DNA of 35,421 nt, taken from an uncultured Clostridia bacterium (lineage in GTDB: Bacteria; Bacillota; Dehalobacteriia; UBA4068). Positions within the stretch are counted from its first letter, which is position 1. Every line of letters begins with the position of its first letter. The stretch covers positions 1-35,421 of the forward strand of contig CALXSV010000117.1 in assembly GCA_944391235.1 (NCBI GenBank), read 5' to 3'. The position numbers were made by a program, and so were the translations under genes. The notes beneath the pieces are model-generated. The model searched no databases. It was not told the DNA's origin and was given only the letters and a program-made list of their open reading frames with translations. This document shows, one piece after another, positions 21,888-30,790 of the stretch.

Positions 21888-24800
21888 ATGTACCTTAAAA
21901 GCATTGAGTTAAATGGATTTAAATCTTTTCCTACAAAAACAAGGCTGGATTTTGAGCCGGGCATCAGTTGTATTGTCGGTCCCAATGGCAGCGGTAAGAG
22001 CAATCTTATCGATGCTTTGCGTTGGGTGCTGGGTGAAACTAGTGCACGCTCCATTCGTGGTGGCAAAATGGAAGATGTAATCTTTTCCGGTAGCAGCAAA
22101 CGCCGGCCGTTGGGTATGGCTGAGGTTAGTCTGATTCTGGATAATAGCGATGGTTATCTGCCCTTGGATTTTTCGGAAATCAGTGTAACGCGTCGCGTAA
22201 CCCGCAATGGGGGCAGTGAATACTTTATCAATGGCAAAGCCTGCCGTCTGAAAGAGCTGCGTGAGCTGTTTGTTGATACGGGCATTGGTGTAGATGGCTT
22301 ATCCGTGATTACGCAGGGCCGTATTAATGAGTTGATTTCCGCACGTCCAGAGGAAAGGCGTGCATTGGTGGAAGAGGCTGCTGGTATCATCAAGTACCGC
22401 GACCGCAAGTTGGAGGCGGGGCGTCGACTGGCTGAAACCGAGCGCCATTTGGAGCGGCTGGGTGATATTATCAACGAGCTGTCCTCCCGCGTGGAGCCGC
22501 TGCGTCTTCAAGCGGAAAAGGCAGAAAAATTCCGCACTTTGCGGCAGGAAGAGGACCAGCTGGAAATTGGTGTTTCTGTCAAGATTTTGAGTGAGGCCAA
22601 TGACAAGATTACAGCTTTAACCACACAGATAGATGAAAAAAACCAGGCAGTTGTGGCTGACGAAAGTCAGCGTCTCAGTCTGGCTGCGGAGGCGGAAAAA
22701 CTCCGACTGTCTATCGCGGGTCTAGATGATCAAGTAAGCCGGGCTAATGAGCAGTATTATCATTTGCAGACGATGCGTGAAAAGGCTGAAGGGGATCGGC
22801 GATTGGCGGAGGTAAGTTTGGCCAATAGTGAAGAAAGCTGCACTCGTCTGCAACGTGAATTAACGCAGCTGGAGGCGCAGCTACACAGCCGGCAGGAAGA
22901 ATACGAGCAGCTGTCTGCACATATCAGCCGTACGGAGCAGGAGATGGCGGAGCAGGAGCGGCTTGTTCTCTCCGGAGAAGGCGGCGATGCAGATCTGTCT
23001 GAGCGCACAGCTGCTTTGGCAGAGCTGTTGTCACGGCTTAACCGGGAAAACAGTAGTTTAAACTCTGAGCTAGCTTCCGCAACGAGCAAATACGAGTTCC
23101 GGCAGGAACAGTTAACAAAAAATAAGGAAAATTTGGCACGTCTGAACGGGGAAAGCGAGCGTCTTTCCGCTGCGCTTACTGAGGCAACTGATGCGGCCGC
23201 GTCTTTAGATAAGGAAATAGACAGACTGGAGCAGGCGCATAAGGAAAAAACAGCAGCCCTACAGGAAAACGAGCTAGAATTGAAACGCCTTATGCAGCGC
23301 ACGCAGGATTTGGCAGCGCGTCAGGCGGACGCACATTTTCGTGTCCATTCCGCAGCCACCCGGCTGAATATGCTTAATGAAATGGCGGCTGGCTATGAAG
23401 GATTTTTCCCTGGTGTTAAGGCCTTAATGGCAGCGAACCGCAAAGGCAAGGCTCCCGCAGGCTTGATCGGTGTGGTGGCGGAGTTGATAAATGTTCCGCC
23501 AGTATACCGTGTGGCATTGGAAGCGCATTTGGGCTCCAATTTACAAAATATTGTCTGTGAAAACGCCGCAGCCGCGCGGGCTGCTGTGGAGTATCTTAAA
23601 CGCAATAAGCTGGGCCGCGCTACGTTTCTTCCCTTAGACATATTAAAAGTAAGAGAGCCTGCGGATCTGTCCCGCGCTTTGGGGCTTCCTGGGGTACACG
23701 GCCGGGCCAGTGAATTGGTTGAGGTAGATTCACGTTTGCGCCCAGCTGTGGATTTTCTGCTTAACAGCGTACTGGTGGTCGAAAACATGGAGTCAGCCCT
23801 AGCTGCGGCAAAGGCTTTAAAATACCGCGTTAGCGTTGTTACATTGGAAGGGGATCATGTGAACCCTGGCGCCTCCATTTCCGGTGGTAGCCGCGGCGCT
23901 AAAAGCGGTGAACTGCTTTCACAGAAAAGCAAAATTGATGATGCGCAGCAAAAATTGTCTGTGGCTAAGGAAGAAGAGCAAGCTGCGGATCAACAACTGA
24001 ATCAGGCGCGTGAGCAAGCGCAGCAGGTCAATAAGAAAAATGACAATCTCAGTACGATTGTGCGCGATTTGAACGTGCGTCTTAGCGATAGCGTACAGCA
24101 AAAAGAGCAATTGCTCTTCCGTAGGCAAACTATGCTGGAGCGTTATGACGAGCTTCTGGTGGATGTGGAAACTTTACATCAGGAAATCCAGCTGCTAAGT
24201 ACGGAGGTGGGAAGCGCAGAAGGTATCGTTGCCTCGTTGCAGCAACAGCAGCAAGCGCTGACTGAGCAGATTGCTACGGTGCAGGAGGATTTGACACAGG
24301 CGGAGGATGCTTTGAGCCGTAGCCGGCAGGATGTGACGGAAAGTCGGGTGGCGCTTGCCGCCTCCAAACAAAAGCTGCGTGGACAGAGGATTTCTTTGGA
24401 AAAACTGCAGACAGATCTTACCGATTTAGGCTGGGAGGCAGAGGAGCGTTCTACGGATTTGCAGGCTGCCCAGCAGCAGGCTGCTGTAGCTGGTCAGGCC
24501 ATTGAGACTGCCGATGAACAGCTCAAGGAGCTGGGCTTACGGTTGTCGGATGCAGAGCAGAAGCTCGAGCAATGCCGACATGGACTGGCCGCAGAAAGTG
24601 CCCGGCTGAATGAGTTGGATAAGGCGGACCGCGAGCATCTGCGCCATCAGGATAAAATAAAGAATGAACTGCATCAGCTGGAAATCCGGCGGGAGCGCTG
24701 GCAGGCTGATTTTGAAAATGAATCAGCCAAGCTTGCTGAAAAGTTTTCTTTGGATTTGGTCGCAGCACGCCAACGCGTTGGAGAGACGCCTGCCCGTACG

Positions 24801-25460
24801 GTAATGCTTAGCCGGCTTACACAGCTGCGCCGTGAGATTGCCGCTTTAGGCAATGTAAATATTGACGCTATTGAGGAGTATCGGGAGGTCAGTGCACGCT
24901 ATACCTTTCTCAGCGGGCAACGCGAGGATATGCTAGCAGCAAAGGAGCAGCTCAATGATGTTATTCGCGAGATGAACAGCGTAATGGCCAGCCGCTTCCG
25001 AACTACTTTTGCACAATTGAGCGAGGCCTTTCATAACAGCTTTGTTCGTTTGTTTGGCGGTGGCAGAGCACAGTTGCTGTTGTCGGATGCAGAGGATATT
25101 TTAGAAACCGGTGTGGAAATCAGCGTATCTCTGCCTGGGAAAAAGGTATCGAATTACAATTTGCTGTCCGGCGGTGAAAAATCTTTGGTGGGCATTGCCT
25201 TGATGTTTGCCATGCTTACGGTACGCACTACGCCGTTTTGCGTATTGGACGAAGTGGACGCTGCTTTGGATGAGGCAAACATCGATCGCTATACTGCCTT
25301 TTTAACGGATAGAGCGAGCAGCAATCAGTTTATTATGATTTCTCACCGTCAGTCTACTATGGAAGCCGCCTCTTCCTTATGGGGGGTAACAATGGCAGAG
25401 GAAGGGGTTAGCCGGGTTATTAGCGTGCGGCTAACAGAAAGCGGTTATGAAGCCGAATAA
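21888..25460 (+). CDS. smc: chromosome segregation protein SMC
   Basis: The product has 1190 residues, the normal length. The head starts MYLKSIELNGFKSFPTKTRL with Walker A GPNGSGKS (31-38). Two long coiled-coil arms flank a hinge at about 505-690 (GFFPGVKALMAAN, LIGVVAELINVPPVY, VSVVTLEGDHVNPGASISGG). The C-terminal head has the signature LSGGEKS (1093-1099) and Walker B VLDEVDAALDEAN with Asp1121-Glu1122. SMC dimers with ScpAB load on DNA and fold and separate chromosomes. rnc, often just upstream of smc in Bacillota, is not here; smc has its own promoter. The ftsY gene starts 17 bases after its stop. Confidence 0.98.
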   Translation: MYLKSIELNGFKSFPTKTRLDFEPGISCIVGPNGSGKSNLIDALRWVLGETSARSIRGGKMEDVIFSGSSKRRPLGMAEVSLILDNSDGYLPLDFSEISVTRRVTRNGGSEYFINGKACRLKELRELFVDTGIGVDGLSVITQGRINELISARPEERRALVEEAAGIIKYRDRKLEAGRRLAETERHLERLGDIINELSSRVEPLRLQAEKAEKFRTLRQEEDQLEIGVSVKILSEANDKITALTTQIDEKNQAVVADESQRLSLAAEAEKLRLSIAGLDDQVSRANEQYYHLQTMREKAEGDRRLAEVSLANSEESCTRLQRELTQLEAQLHSRQEEYEQLSAHISRTEQEMAEQERLVLSGEGGDADLSERTAALAELLSRLNRENSSLNSELASATSKYEFRQEQLTKNKENLARLNGESERLSAALTEATDAAASLDKEIDRLEQAHKEKTAALQENELELKRLMQRTQDLAARQADAHFRVHSAATRLNMLNEMAAGYEGFFPGVKALMAANRKGKAPAGLIGVVAELINVPPVYRVALEAHLGSNLQNIVCENAAAARAAVEYLKRNKLGRATFLPLDILKVREPADLSRALGLPGVHGRASELVEVDSRLRPAVDFLLNSVLVVENMESALAAAKALKYRVSVVTLEGDHVNPGASISGGSRGAKSGELLSQKSKIDDAQQKLSVAKEEEQAADQQLNQAREQAQQVNKKNDNLSTIVRDLNVRLSDSVQQKEQLLFRRQTMLERYDELLVDVETLHQEIQLLSTEVGSAEGIVASLQQQQQALTEQIATVQEDLTQAEDALSRSRQDVTESRVALAASKQKLRGQRISLEKLQTDLTDLGWEAEERSTDLQAAQQQAAVAGQAIETADEQLKELGLRLSDAEQKLEQCRHGLAAESARLNELDKADREHLRHQDKIKNELHQLEIRRERWQADFENESAKLAEKFSLDLVAARQRVGETPARTVMLSRLTQLRREIAALGNVNIDAIEEYREVSARYTFLSGQREDMLAAKEQLNDVIREMNSVMASRFRTTFAQLSEAFHNSFVRLFGGGRAQLLLSDAEDILETGVEISVSLPGKKVSNYNLLSGGEKSLVGIALMFAMLTVRTTPFCVLDEVDAALDEANIDRYTAFLTDRASSNQFIMISHRQSTMEAASSLWGVTMAEEGVSRVISVRLTESGYEAE

Positions 25461-25477
25461 AGAGAGGAGTATGTGGA

Positions 25478-26392
25478 ATGGGGTTTTTTAGTCGGATTAG
25501 TGAAGGGCTTGCGCGTACGCGCAACAGCTTTACCAATGGAGTGAAATCCATTTTTTCCGGACGAGTGGATGAAGATTTTTTTGAGGAGCTATTTGATGCC
25601 TTGATTCAGGCCGATGTGGGCGTACAGACCTCGGATAAGCTGACGGAGCGGCTGCGTGAGCGTGCTAAAGCAGAAAAAATTCGTGAGCGGGAGCAGCTAT
25701 GGTCTATTTTGGAAGAGGAGATTACGGCAATTTTAAGCACGGACAAAGGCGGTGGAATTGCTCTGGATGCGGATAAACTGAATGTGATTATGATGATTGG
25801 CGTTAATGGTGCTGGTAAAACCACTACCATTGGAAAACTGGCTGCACGTTATAAGGCGGAGGGTAAGCGCGTGCTTTTGGCTGCCGCTGATACTTACCGT
25901 GCAGCTGCGGCCGACCAGTTGGAAGGCTGGGCCAAACGTGTGGATGTTCCGCTTATTCGCCAGGGTGAGGGTGCTGACGCTGCAGCTGTGGTCTTTGATG
26001 CGGTGGCTGCGGCCCATGCGCGCAAAATAGACGTATTGATTGTGGATACGGCAGGACGTTTGCAGAATAAAACAAACCTTATGTCGGAATTGGCAAAAGT
26101 GGGCCGTGTTATCGCGCGTGAAGCGCCAGAGGCAAAGGTTCAGCATATGCTGGTGGTAGACGGCGGCACAGGGCAAAACGCCATTTCCCAGGCCCGGGAG
26201 TTTTCGGCTGTTGTACCCTTATCTGGAATTATTATTACTAAGCTAGATGGCTCTGCCAAAGGTGGGGCTGTTATTGGCATTGTGGATGAAATTAAACTGC
26301 CAATCAAACTGATTGGCGTGGGCGAAAAAGTAGAGGATTTGCGTGATTTTGTGGCAGAGGAATACGCCCATGCTCTATTTAATCATGCATAA
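25478..26392 (+). CDS. ftsY: signal recognition particle receptor FtsY
   Basis: The product has 304 residues: the N and G domains without the long acidic A domain, as in most Gram-positive bacteria. G1 is GVNGAGKTTTIGKLA (108-122), followed by LAAADTYRAAAADQLEGWA, VDTAGRLQNKTNL and ITKLDGSAKGGAVIG. FtsY is a GTPase that receives ribosome-nascent-chain-SRP complexes at the membrane. Its N-terminal GFFSRISEGLARTRNSF helix may contact lipids. GAGAGGAG precedes ATG 25478. The gene follows smc closely, a common Bacillota pair. Confidence 0.97.
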   Translation: MGFFSRISEGLARTRNSFTNGVKSIFSGRVDEDFFEELFDALIQADVGVQTSDKLTERLRERAKAEKIREREQLWSILEEEITAILSTDKGGGIALDADKLNVIMMIGVNGAGKTTTIGKLAARYKAEGKRVLLAAADTYRAAAADQLEGWAKRVDVPLIRQGEGADAAAVVFDAVAAAHARKIDVLIVDTAGRLQNKTNLMSELAKVGRVIAREAPEAKVQHMLVVDGGTGQNAISQAREFSAVVPLSGIIITKLDGSAKGGAVIGIVDEIKLPIKLIGVGEKVEDLRDFVAEEYAHALFNHA

Positions 26393-26503
26393 TAGAATTT
26401 GTTCTATACTATTTTTATTGTCGGCAGGAATAGGCCCGGCAATATGGAATTATAAACATAAGCAACATGTAGGAAACAGAATAATTGCAAAGAGGTGAAT
26501 CGT

Positions 26504-27025
26504 ATGCAAGTAAACTTTAAAGCTAGAAATATGGAAATCTCTGAATCAATTAGCGAGTATGCGATCAAAAGACTTTCTAAATTTGATAAACTGATTGGTG
26601 CAGACGAGGCATTTGTCACCATGCGCTCTATTAAGGATCGTTACCGTGTTGAGGTTTCCATTCCGTATCATGGAATAACGATTCGCGGTGAAGAGGAAGG
26701 CTACGATATGTATGCCTGTATTGACCTCGTAACAGATAAGCTTGAAAGCCAGATTCATAAATATCGCAGCCGTTTGATTAAGCGTGGACGCAATCGCGAC
26801 ACAGTCCCTCCGGTGGAGACGGTCGCTGATGAGTGGGTTGAAGATGTGGTTCCGGTAAGGGAAAAAACCTTTTCCACCAAACCCATGACAACCGAAGAAG
26901 CTATTATGCAGATGAACCTGCTTTCGCATTCCTTCTTCGCTTATGTCAGCAGCGATACCAAGGCTGTTAATGTTGTCTATCGTCGCAATGACGGCGGTTA
27001 TGGTCTGCTGGTTCCTGAGCGCTAA
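26504..27025 (+). CDS. hpf: ribosome hibernation-promoting factor, long form
   Basis: The product has 173 residues. The N-terminal HPF/RaiA domain (about 1-100; QVNFKARNMEISESISEYAI, KFDKLIGADEAFVTMR) binds the decoding site of the 30S subunit. The C-terminal dimer-forming domain (about 115-173; KPMTTEEAIMQMNLLSHSFF, VVYRRNDGGYGLL) pairs two ribosomes into 100S dimers. ATG 26504 is 6 bases after AAGAGGTG; a GTG three codons earlier is not needed. An A/T-rich 111-base gap before it contains an imperfect hairpin (ATTGTCGG / CCGGCAAT) without a T-run. Confidence 0.95.
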   Translation: MQVNFKARNMEISESISEYAIKRLSKFDKLIGADEAFVTMRSIKDRYRVEVSIPYHGITIRGEEEGYDMYACIDLVTDKLESQIHKYRSRLIKRGRNRDTVPPVETVADEWVEDVVPVREKTFSTKPMTTEEAIMQMNLLSHSFFAYVSSDTKAVNVVYRRNDGGYGLLVPER

Positions 27026-27059
27026 GCAATAGAGCGAGCAGCGGCTTTTAGAGATATTT

Positions 27060-27086
27060 CAGGGAACGACTACAAGTCGTTCCCTG
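27060..27086 (+). terminator. terminator after hpf
   Basis: CAGGGAACGAC pairs with GTCGTTCCCTG around a 5-base TACAA loop, followed by TTTCTGCTTTT. The stem is perfect over 11 bp. Confidence 0.8.
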
Positions 27087-27167
27087 TTTCTGCTTTTGCT
27101 GTAGTACAACAGGGGCAAATTGCTTCCTGAAGATTTAGTGAATACCTGATGTAATTTGCCGCCAGAT

Positions 27168-27189
27168 GTGCTATTATAAAAAATAGCAC
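27168..27189. promoter_or_regulatory. inverted repeat upstream of the LCP gene
   Basis: GTGCTATT and AATAGCAC form an 8-bp perfect inverted repeat with a 6-base A/T loop, 68 bases before the LCP start. It has no T-run, so an operator or leader hairpin is more likely than a terminator. No clear promoter could be fixed in this gap. Confidence 0.4.
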
Positions 27190-27256
27190 GAGCAGGAAAA
27201 GGTAGTACCGTGCAGAAAACAATAAAAGTTTAATGCTATTTTGAAGGAGAACTATT

Positions 27257-28462
27257 ATGTCTGACAAGGAGTTTTGGCCTCAGGATGTGCAAACAGGTGA
27301 GGCGGTTGCAGAAAATAAAAAGTCTTGGTTTAAACGTCTGTCTTTTCCAAGAAAATTGTTATATATCCTGTTGTTTATCTTTGTGATCAGCTGGTGCTTT
27401 TTTCTGGGCCATCGTGCCTTTGGCTACGTATATGCACAGGAGCTGGAGGAAAAGGGTGTTTACACAGTAGATGGTACTTATTTTAATACGGCTGAAGATG
27501 CTTATGTTCCGGTGGAGCTGACGGGCATTAAAACCGTGCTGCTCATTGGTTGCGATACGCGCGAGGGCGATGTGGTAGCACGTAGTGATACCATTATGGT
27601 GGCCTTTCTTAATATGGATACCGGCTCGGTCAATCTGCTCTCCATTCCGCGGGATAGCTATGTGCGCATTCCGGGTTGGGGGTCCAGTAAAATTAACCAT
27701 GCCTTTGCCTATGGCGGGGTAACGCTTACACAGGCTACGGTAGAGTATTTACTGGGCATTACCATAGATGACTATGTTGTCATTGATTTCCAGGGCTTCC
27801 GCGAGGTGGTTGACGCCATTGGCGGTATAGAAATCGATGTGGATATGGATATGTATAACTATGGCGAAAATATTGATTTAAAGGCTGGCTTGCAAACGCT
27901 CAATGGCCAACAGGCCTTAGGTTATGTGCGCTATCGTGGCGCGGATTGCAGCGATTATCAGCGCATTGAGCATCAGCAGAATTTCCTTCAGGCGCTGATT
28001 GATAAATTGCTTTCTTTTTCTACCTTGCCTAAGATGGCCAGCATTATCAATATTGCGATGAGCAATGTTACCACGTCTCTTACTACTTTAAGTGCCAAGG
28101 ACTACGCCTCCTATGCATTGAAAATGGATTTGCAGAATATGAATACTTATACGGTACAGGGCACTTCTATGTACATGCTAACCAGCGGTGTATGGATTAG
28201 TTATGAGATAATTAACCAAAGCTCGCTTACCACGATTCTGAATGAGATTGCCGGAGATGGCTTCACCTTTTCACCCAATGTTGTAACCGATAATGGCCAA
28301 GGTCGGTATACCCTGCCGGACGATACCAGCGTTACCACAGATACACCAAGCGACGATGGCAGTTATTATGATGATGAAGAAATCCTGGATACTGTTGATA
28401 GCAGTGACGATACGCAGGAGACGGTTGATAGCAGTGAGACCTGGGAAGACAGTCAGGAATAG
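27257..28462 (+). CDS. LytR-CpsA-Psr (LCP) family cell wall polymer ligase
   Basis: The product has 401 residues: a basic cytoplasmic head, one membrane anchor (about 33-51) and an external LCP domain. The domain shows IKTVLLIGCDTREGDVVARS, LLSIPRDSYVRIP, KINHAFAYGG and YVRYRGADCSDYQRIEHQQ, the usual polyprenyl-phosphate and metal-binding segments. LCP enzymes attach teichoic acid or other glycopolymers to peptidoglycan. The C-terminal 50 residues are very acidic, and a 10-residue unit beginning TVDSS is repeated there. GAAGGAG precedes ATG 27257. The next gene, a TagA/WecG-type glycosyltransferase, starts 12 bases after its stop, which fits a wall-polymer pathway. Confidence 0.93.
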   Translation: MSDKEFWPQDVQTGEAVAENKKSWFKRLSFPRKLLYILLFIFVISWCFFLGHRAFGYVYAQELEEKGVYTVDGTYFNTAEDAYVPVELTGIKTVLLIGCDTREGDVVARSDTIMVAFLNMDTGSVNLLSIPRDSYVRIPGWGSSKINHAFAYGGVTLTQATVEYLLGITIDDYVVIDFQGFREVVDAIGGIEIDVDMDMYNYGENIDLKAGLQTLNGQQALGYVRYRGADCSDYQRIEHQQNFLQALIDKLLSFSTLPKMASIINIAMSNVTTSLTTLSAKDYASYALKMDLQNMNTYTVQGTSMYMLTSGVWISYEIINQSSLTTILNEIAGDGFTFSPNVVTDNGQGRYTLPDDTSVTTDTPSDDGSYYDDEEILDTVDSSDDTQETVDSSETWEDSQE

Positions 28463-28474
28463 CAGGAGTTTAGC

Positions 28475-29215
28475 ATGCTGAGAGTTTTGGGTATTCGGGT
28501 GGATGAATATGATATGCAGCAAAGCCTCGATAAAATCGGGGCTTTGCTTTCCTGTGCGCAGCCCTATACGCAGCAGGTTGTTACCATTAATCCAGAAGGC
28601 GTGTGGCTGGCGCATGCGGATAATCAATTGGCACAGATTGTCGAGCAGGCTGCTGTAGTAACAGCGGATGGTAATGGCATTCTATGGGCGGCCAGAAAGC
28701 TGGGACGGCCCTTAAAGGAGCGCGTTGCGGGAATCGAGCTGATGGAGAAGCTGTGCCAACGTGCAGCTGATAAAGGCTGGCGTATCTACCTTCTGGGTGC
28801 CAAACCGGGTTTTGCAGCGCAGGCAGCGCAGGTATTAGAGACTACCTATGCTGGGCTCAACATCGTTGGTACGGAAAACGGCTATTTTCGTGAGCGGGAA
28901 GCAGATGTCATTTCAGCAATTCGTCTAGCTAAGCCGGATCTGCTTTTTGTCGCCCTGGGTATGCCCTTTCAGGAGCAGTGGATTTATACACATCGCAAGG
29001 AGCTGGGCTGTAAGGTGGCTATTGGTGTGGGCGGTAGTCTGGACGTGCTTTCTGGTCATGTAAAGCGTGCGCCGCAGTTGTGGCAAAAGCTTAAGCTGGA
29101 ATGGCTGTGGCGGCTTTTATCAGATTTAAAACGCTGGCGGCGTTATCTGGTGATTCCCCGGTTTATGCATGCGGTAAAAAAAGAAGCGCAGTATTTGCAA
29201 AAGGAGAAAGCATAA
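28475..29215 (+). CDS. WecG/TagA/CpsF family glycosyltransferase (GT26)
   Basis: The product has 246 residues. Family motifs are VTINPEGVWLAHAD, AAVVTADGNGILWAA (with the catalytic Asp in TADG), ERVAGIELMEKLC, YLLGAKPGFA, LLFVALGMPFQEQWI and GVGGSLDVLSGHVKRAPQ. The C-terminal LEWLWRLLSDLKRWRRYL is the usual membrane-associating appendage. The enzyme probably adds ManNAc or a similar amino sugar to a lipid-linked GlcNAc during teichoic-acid-like polymer synthesis; the exact sugar is not deducible. It lies directly after the LCP ligase gene, so assembly and attachment may be coordinated. Confidence 0.92.
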   Translation: MLRVLGIRVDEYDMQQSLDKIGALLSCAQPYTQQVVTINPEGVWLAHADNQLAQIVEQAAVVTADGNGILWAARKLGRPLKERVAGIELMEKLCQRAADKGWRIYLLGAKPGFAAQAAQVLETTYAGLNIVGTENGYFREREADVISAIRLAKPDLLFVALGMPFQEQWIYTHRKELGCKVAIGVGGSLDVLSGHVKRAPQLWQKLKLEWLWRLLSDLKRWRRYLVIPRFMHAVKKEAQYLQKEKA

Positions 29216-29219
29216 AACG

Positions 29220-29255
29220 AAACAGGCGTACCTCCTACGAGCTACGCCTGTTTTT
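29220..29255 (+). terminator. terminator after the glycosyltransferase
   Basis: AAACAGGCGTA pairs with TACGCCTGTTT around a 12-base loop, followed by a T-run ending in TTTTTAT. It stands between the + glycosyltransferase gene and the minus-strand SASP gene and could also serve the latter. Confidence 0.85.
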
Positions 29256-29292
29256 ATATTGGGGCAAAATCCCTTGCTGCCAAATGTCCAGC

Positions 29293-29550
29293 TTAGTTCT
29301 GCTGGGACTGGATGGTCTGCGAGGCATTGTTCACGGAACCGGTCTGACCCTGAGCCAGAGCCTGTTCAGCGAAAGCGACCATTTTACGGGTCATATTGCC
29401 GCCGACATAACCGTTCTGACGAGAAGAGAGCTGACCCTTATCGATCTGATCGTAGTTGGCAATGCCCAGTTCGTTGGCAACTTCCATTTTGAAATTGTTC
29501 AGAGCGCTGGAAGCGGCCGGAACAGTAGGAGTGTTGTTGCTTTTTGCCAT
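29293..29550 (-). CDS. small acid-soluble spore protein, alpha/beta type
   Basis: The product has 85 residues from MAKSNNTPTVPAA. The family signature is clear: FKMEVANELGI holds the GPR cleavage site, then GQLSSRQNGYVGGNMTRKMV is the conserved DNA-binding second half. These proteins coat spore DNA, protect it from UV and heat, and are degraded for amino acids at germination. The ribosome site AAGGAGGTGA before ATG 29550 is near-perfect, as expected for a very highly made protein; a longer upstream reading has no such site. The gene for its protease, gpr, lies 94 bases upstream on the same strand. Confidence 0.96.
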   Translation of the reverse strand: MAKSNNTPTVPAASSALNNFKMEVANELGIANYDQIDKGQLSSRQNGYVGGNMTRKMVAFAEQALAQGQTGSVNNASQTIQSQQN

Positions 29551-29582
29551 GGTGTGTTCACCTCCTTTGACGTTGTTGATTG

Positions 29583-29612
29583 TATTGTGAGCATTTTTCT
29601 GACGCTTTATGT
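29583..29612 (-). promoter_or_regulatory. possible sigma-G promoter of the SASP gene
   Basis: On the minus strand ACATA (complement of 29608-29612) and CACAATA (complement of 29583-29589) are separated by 18 bases. They match 4 of 5 and 6 of 7 positions of the forespore sigma-G pattern as I recall it (GHATR and CATWMTA). Forespore expression is what this gene needs, but short A/T-rich matches occur by chance. Confidence 0.4.
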
Positions 29613-29644
29613 CATACAAAATTTTCCTTATTTTCGTATGGCAG

Positions 29645-30613
29645 TTAGCGTATAAAATCATTGTAATTTTCTACTGTGCAATCCGGATGCGCATAGATGG
29701 CACAGGCAGCAGCAATGATTTCCGACTGGTTTTCAATTAATTCGTCGATATCGCGCGGCGTAACCATAAGTTGGCCGCGGAATACGGACAAAAGCTGCTT
29801 TTCCGCATATTCACGCGCTATATCATCGAGATCTGGCGGTAAAACCATGGCGCGCTGACGCCAGTTATCTGCCAGAGCGCTAATGGTTTCGTTAATGATG
29901 GCTGCGCTATCTACAACTGTTGGTACGCCAAGAGCAATCATGTGGCAGCCCAGTGTGTCGTCATTGATAGGGCGTATTTGTCCGCCAACTCCACTGCCCG
30001 GACTGATACCGCTGTCATTAAGCTGTATGGTGGTTCCAACACGGCGAATGGAAGCCGCGGCGAGAGAATCAATAACAATGACCGCGGTTGGCTGGATTTC
30101 CCTACACACACTGCGCAGCAAATCCAGGGTGGCAATGCCGGAGCTACCTTGCACTCCGGGCGCAATCAGGCAGACTTTGCCCAGTCCGGATGGATGCTCG
30201 CGCGCGGAAAACAGCTGGCGGGTTGCATAGCTTAATGAGATGACGCGCGGACCCAATGAATCTGCTACCGCGCAGTTGTTACCCAGTCCCGCCAGCAACA
30301 GCGTACCATCCTGTAAAGGAGGCAGCAGACGCGATATTTCTTGCGCTAATAGTTTTACTGTGTCCGTAAACGCAGTGCTGTTGTCTAAAATGGGTGTATC
30401 TATGGTAATATAACGACCGCAGGGTTTGTTGATGGCGCGGCTTCCTTGTTCGTTTAATACAGTAATCGTATGCACGGTGGCGTTGTTTTCCTGTCTTACT
30501 TCTTCATTAATCCCCGCTATTTCCACATTGGCGGCTCCGCGGAGCAAGGCCGTGGCTTCGCAGGCCAAATCCAGGCGGCTGGCTAAGCCCGGCAAATTAT
30601 AAAAGTTTTGCAT
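29645..30613 (-). CDS. gpr: spore germination protease GPR
   Basis: The product has 322 residues and belongs to peptidase family A25. The N-terminus LASRLDLACEATALL corresponds to the propeptide-cleavage region (compare RTDLALEA in relatives). The core has GRYITIDTPIL, LLLAGLGNNCAVADSLGPRV, CLIAPGVQGSSGIATLDLL, VIVIDSLAAASIRRVGTTIQ and GISPGSGVGGQ. GPR is made as a zymogen in the forespore, activates itself and cleaves SASPs during germination. AAGGAGT stands 7 bases before the ATG at 30613. The SASP gene follows on the same strand, so substrate and protease are neighbours. Confidence 0.96.
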   Translation of the reverse strand: MQNFYNLPGLASRLDLACEATALLRGAANVEIAGINEEVRQENNATVHTITVLNEQGSRAINKPCGRYITIDTPILDNSTAFTDTVKLLAQEISRLLPPLQDGTLLLAGLGNNCAVADSLGPRVISLSYATRQLFSAREHPSGLGKVCLIAPGVQGSSGIATLDLLRSVCREIQPTAVIVIDSLAAASIRRVGTTIQLNDSGISPGSGVGGQIRPINDDTLGCHMIALGVPTVVDSAAIINETISALADNWRQRAMVLPPDLDDIAREYAEKQLLSVFRGQLMVTPRDIDELIENQSEIIAAACAIYAHPDCTVENYNDFIR

Positions 30614-30790
30614 GTTCCACTCCTTTTTAAGTTGTTTTTCTTATTTTGTGCGCTGTTGAGAAAATTATCGTCATTTTCTTATTATAAAAAGTTTTAATTA
30701 TAAAAAAGGCAGGAACAGTCGGCTAGGGCGCGAAATATTAAAAATTAAGGGATTATGTGTATAAAGGATAATTCCTCTTAGGAGTTTCGT

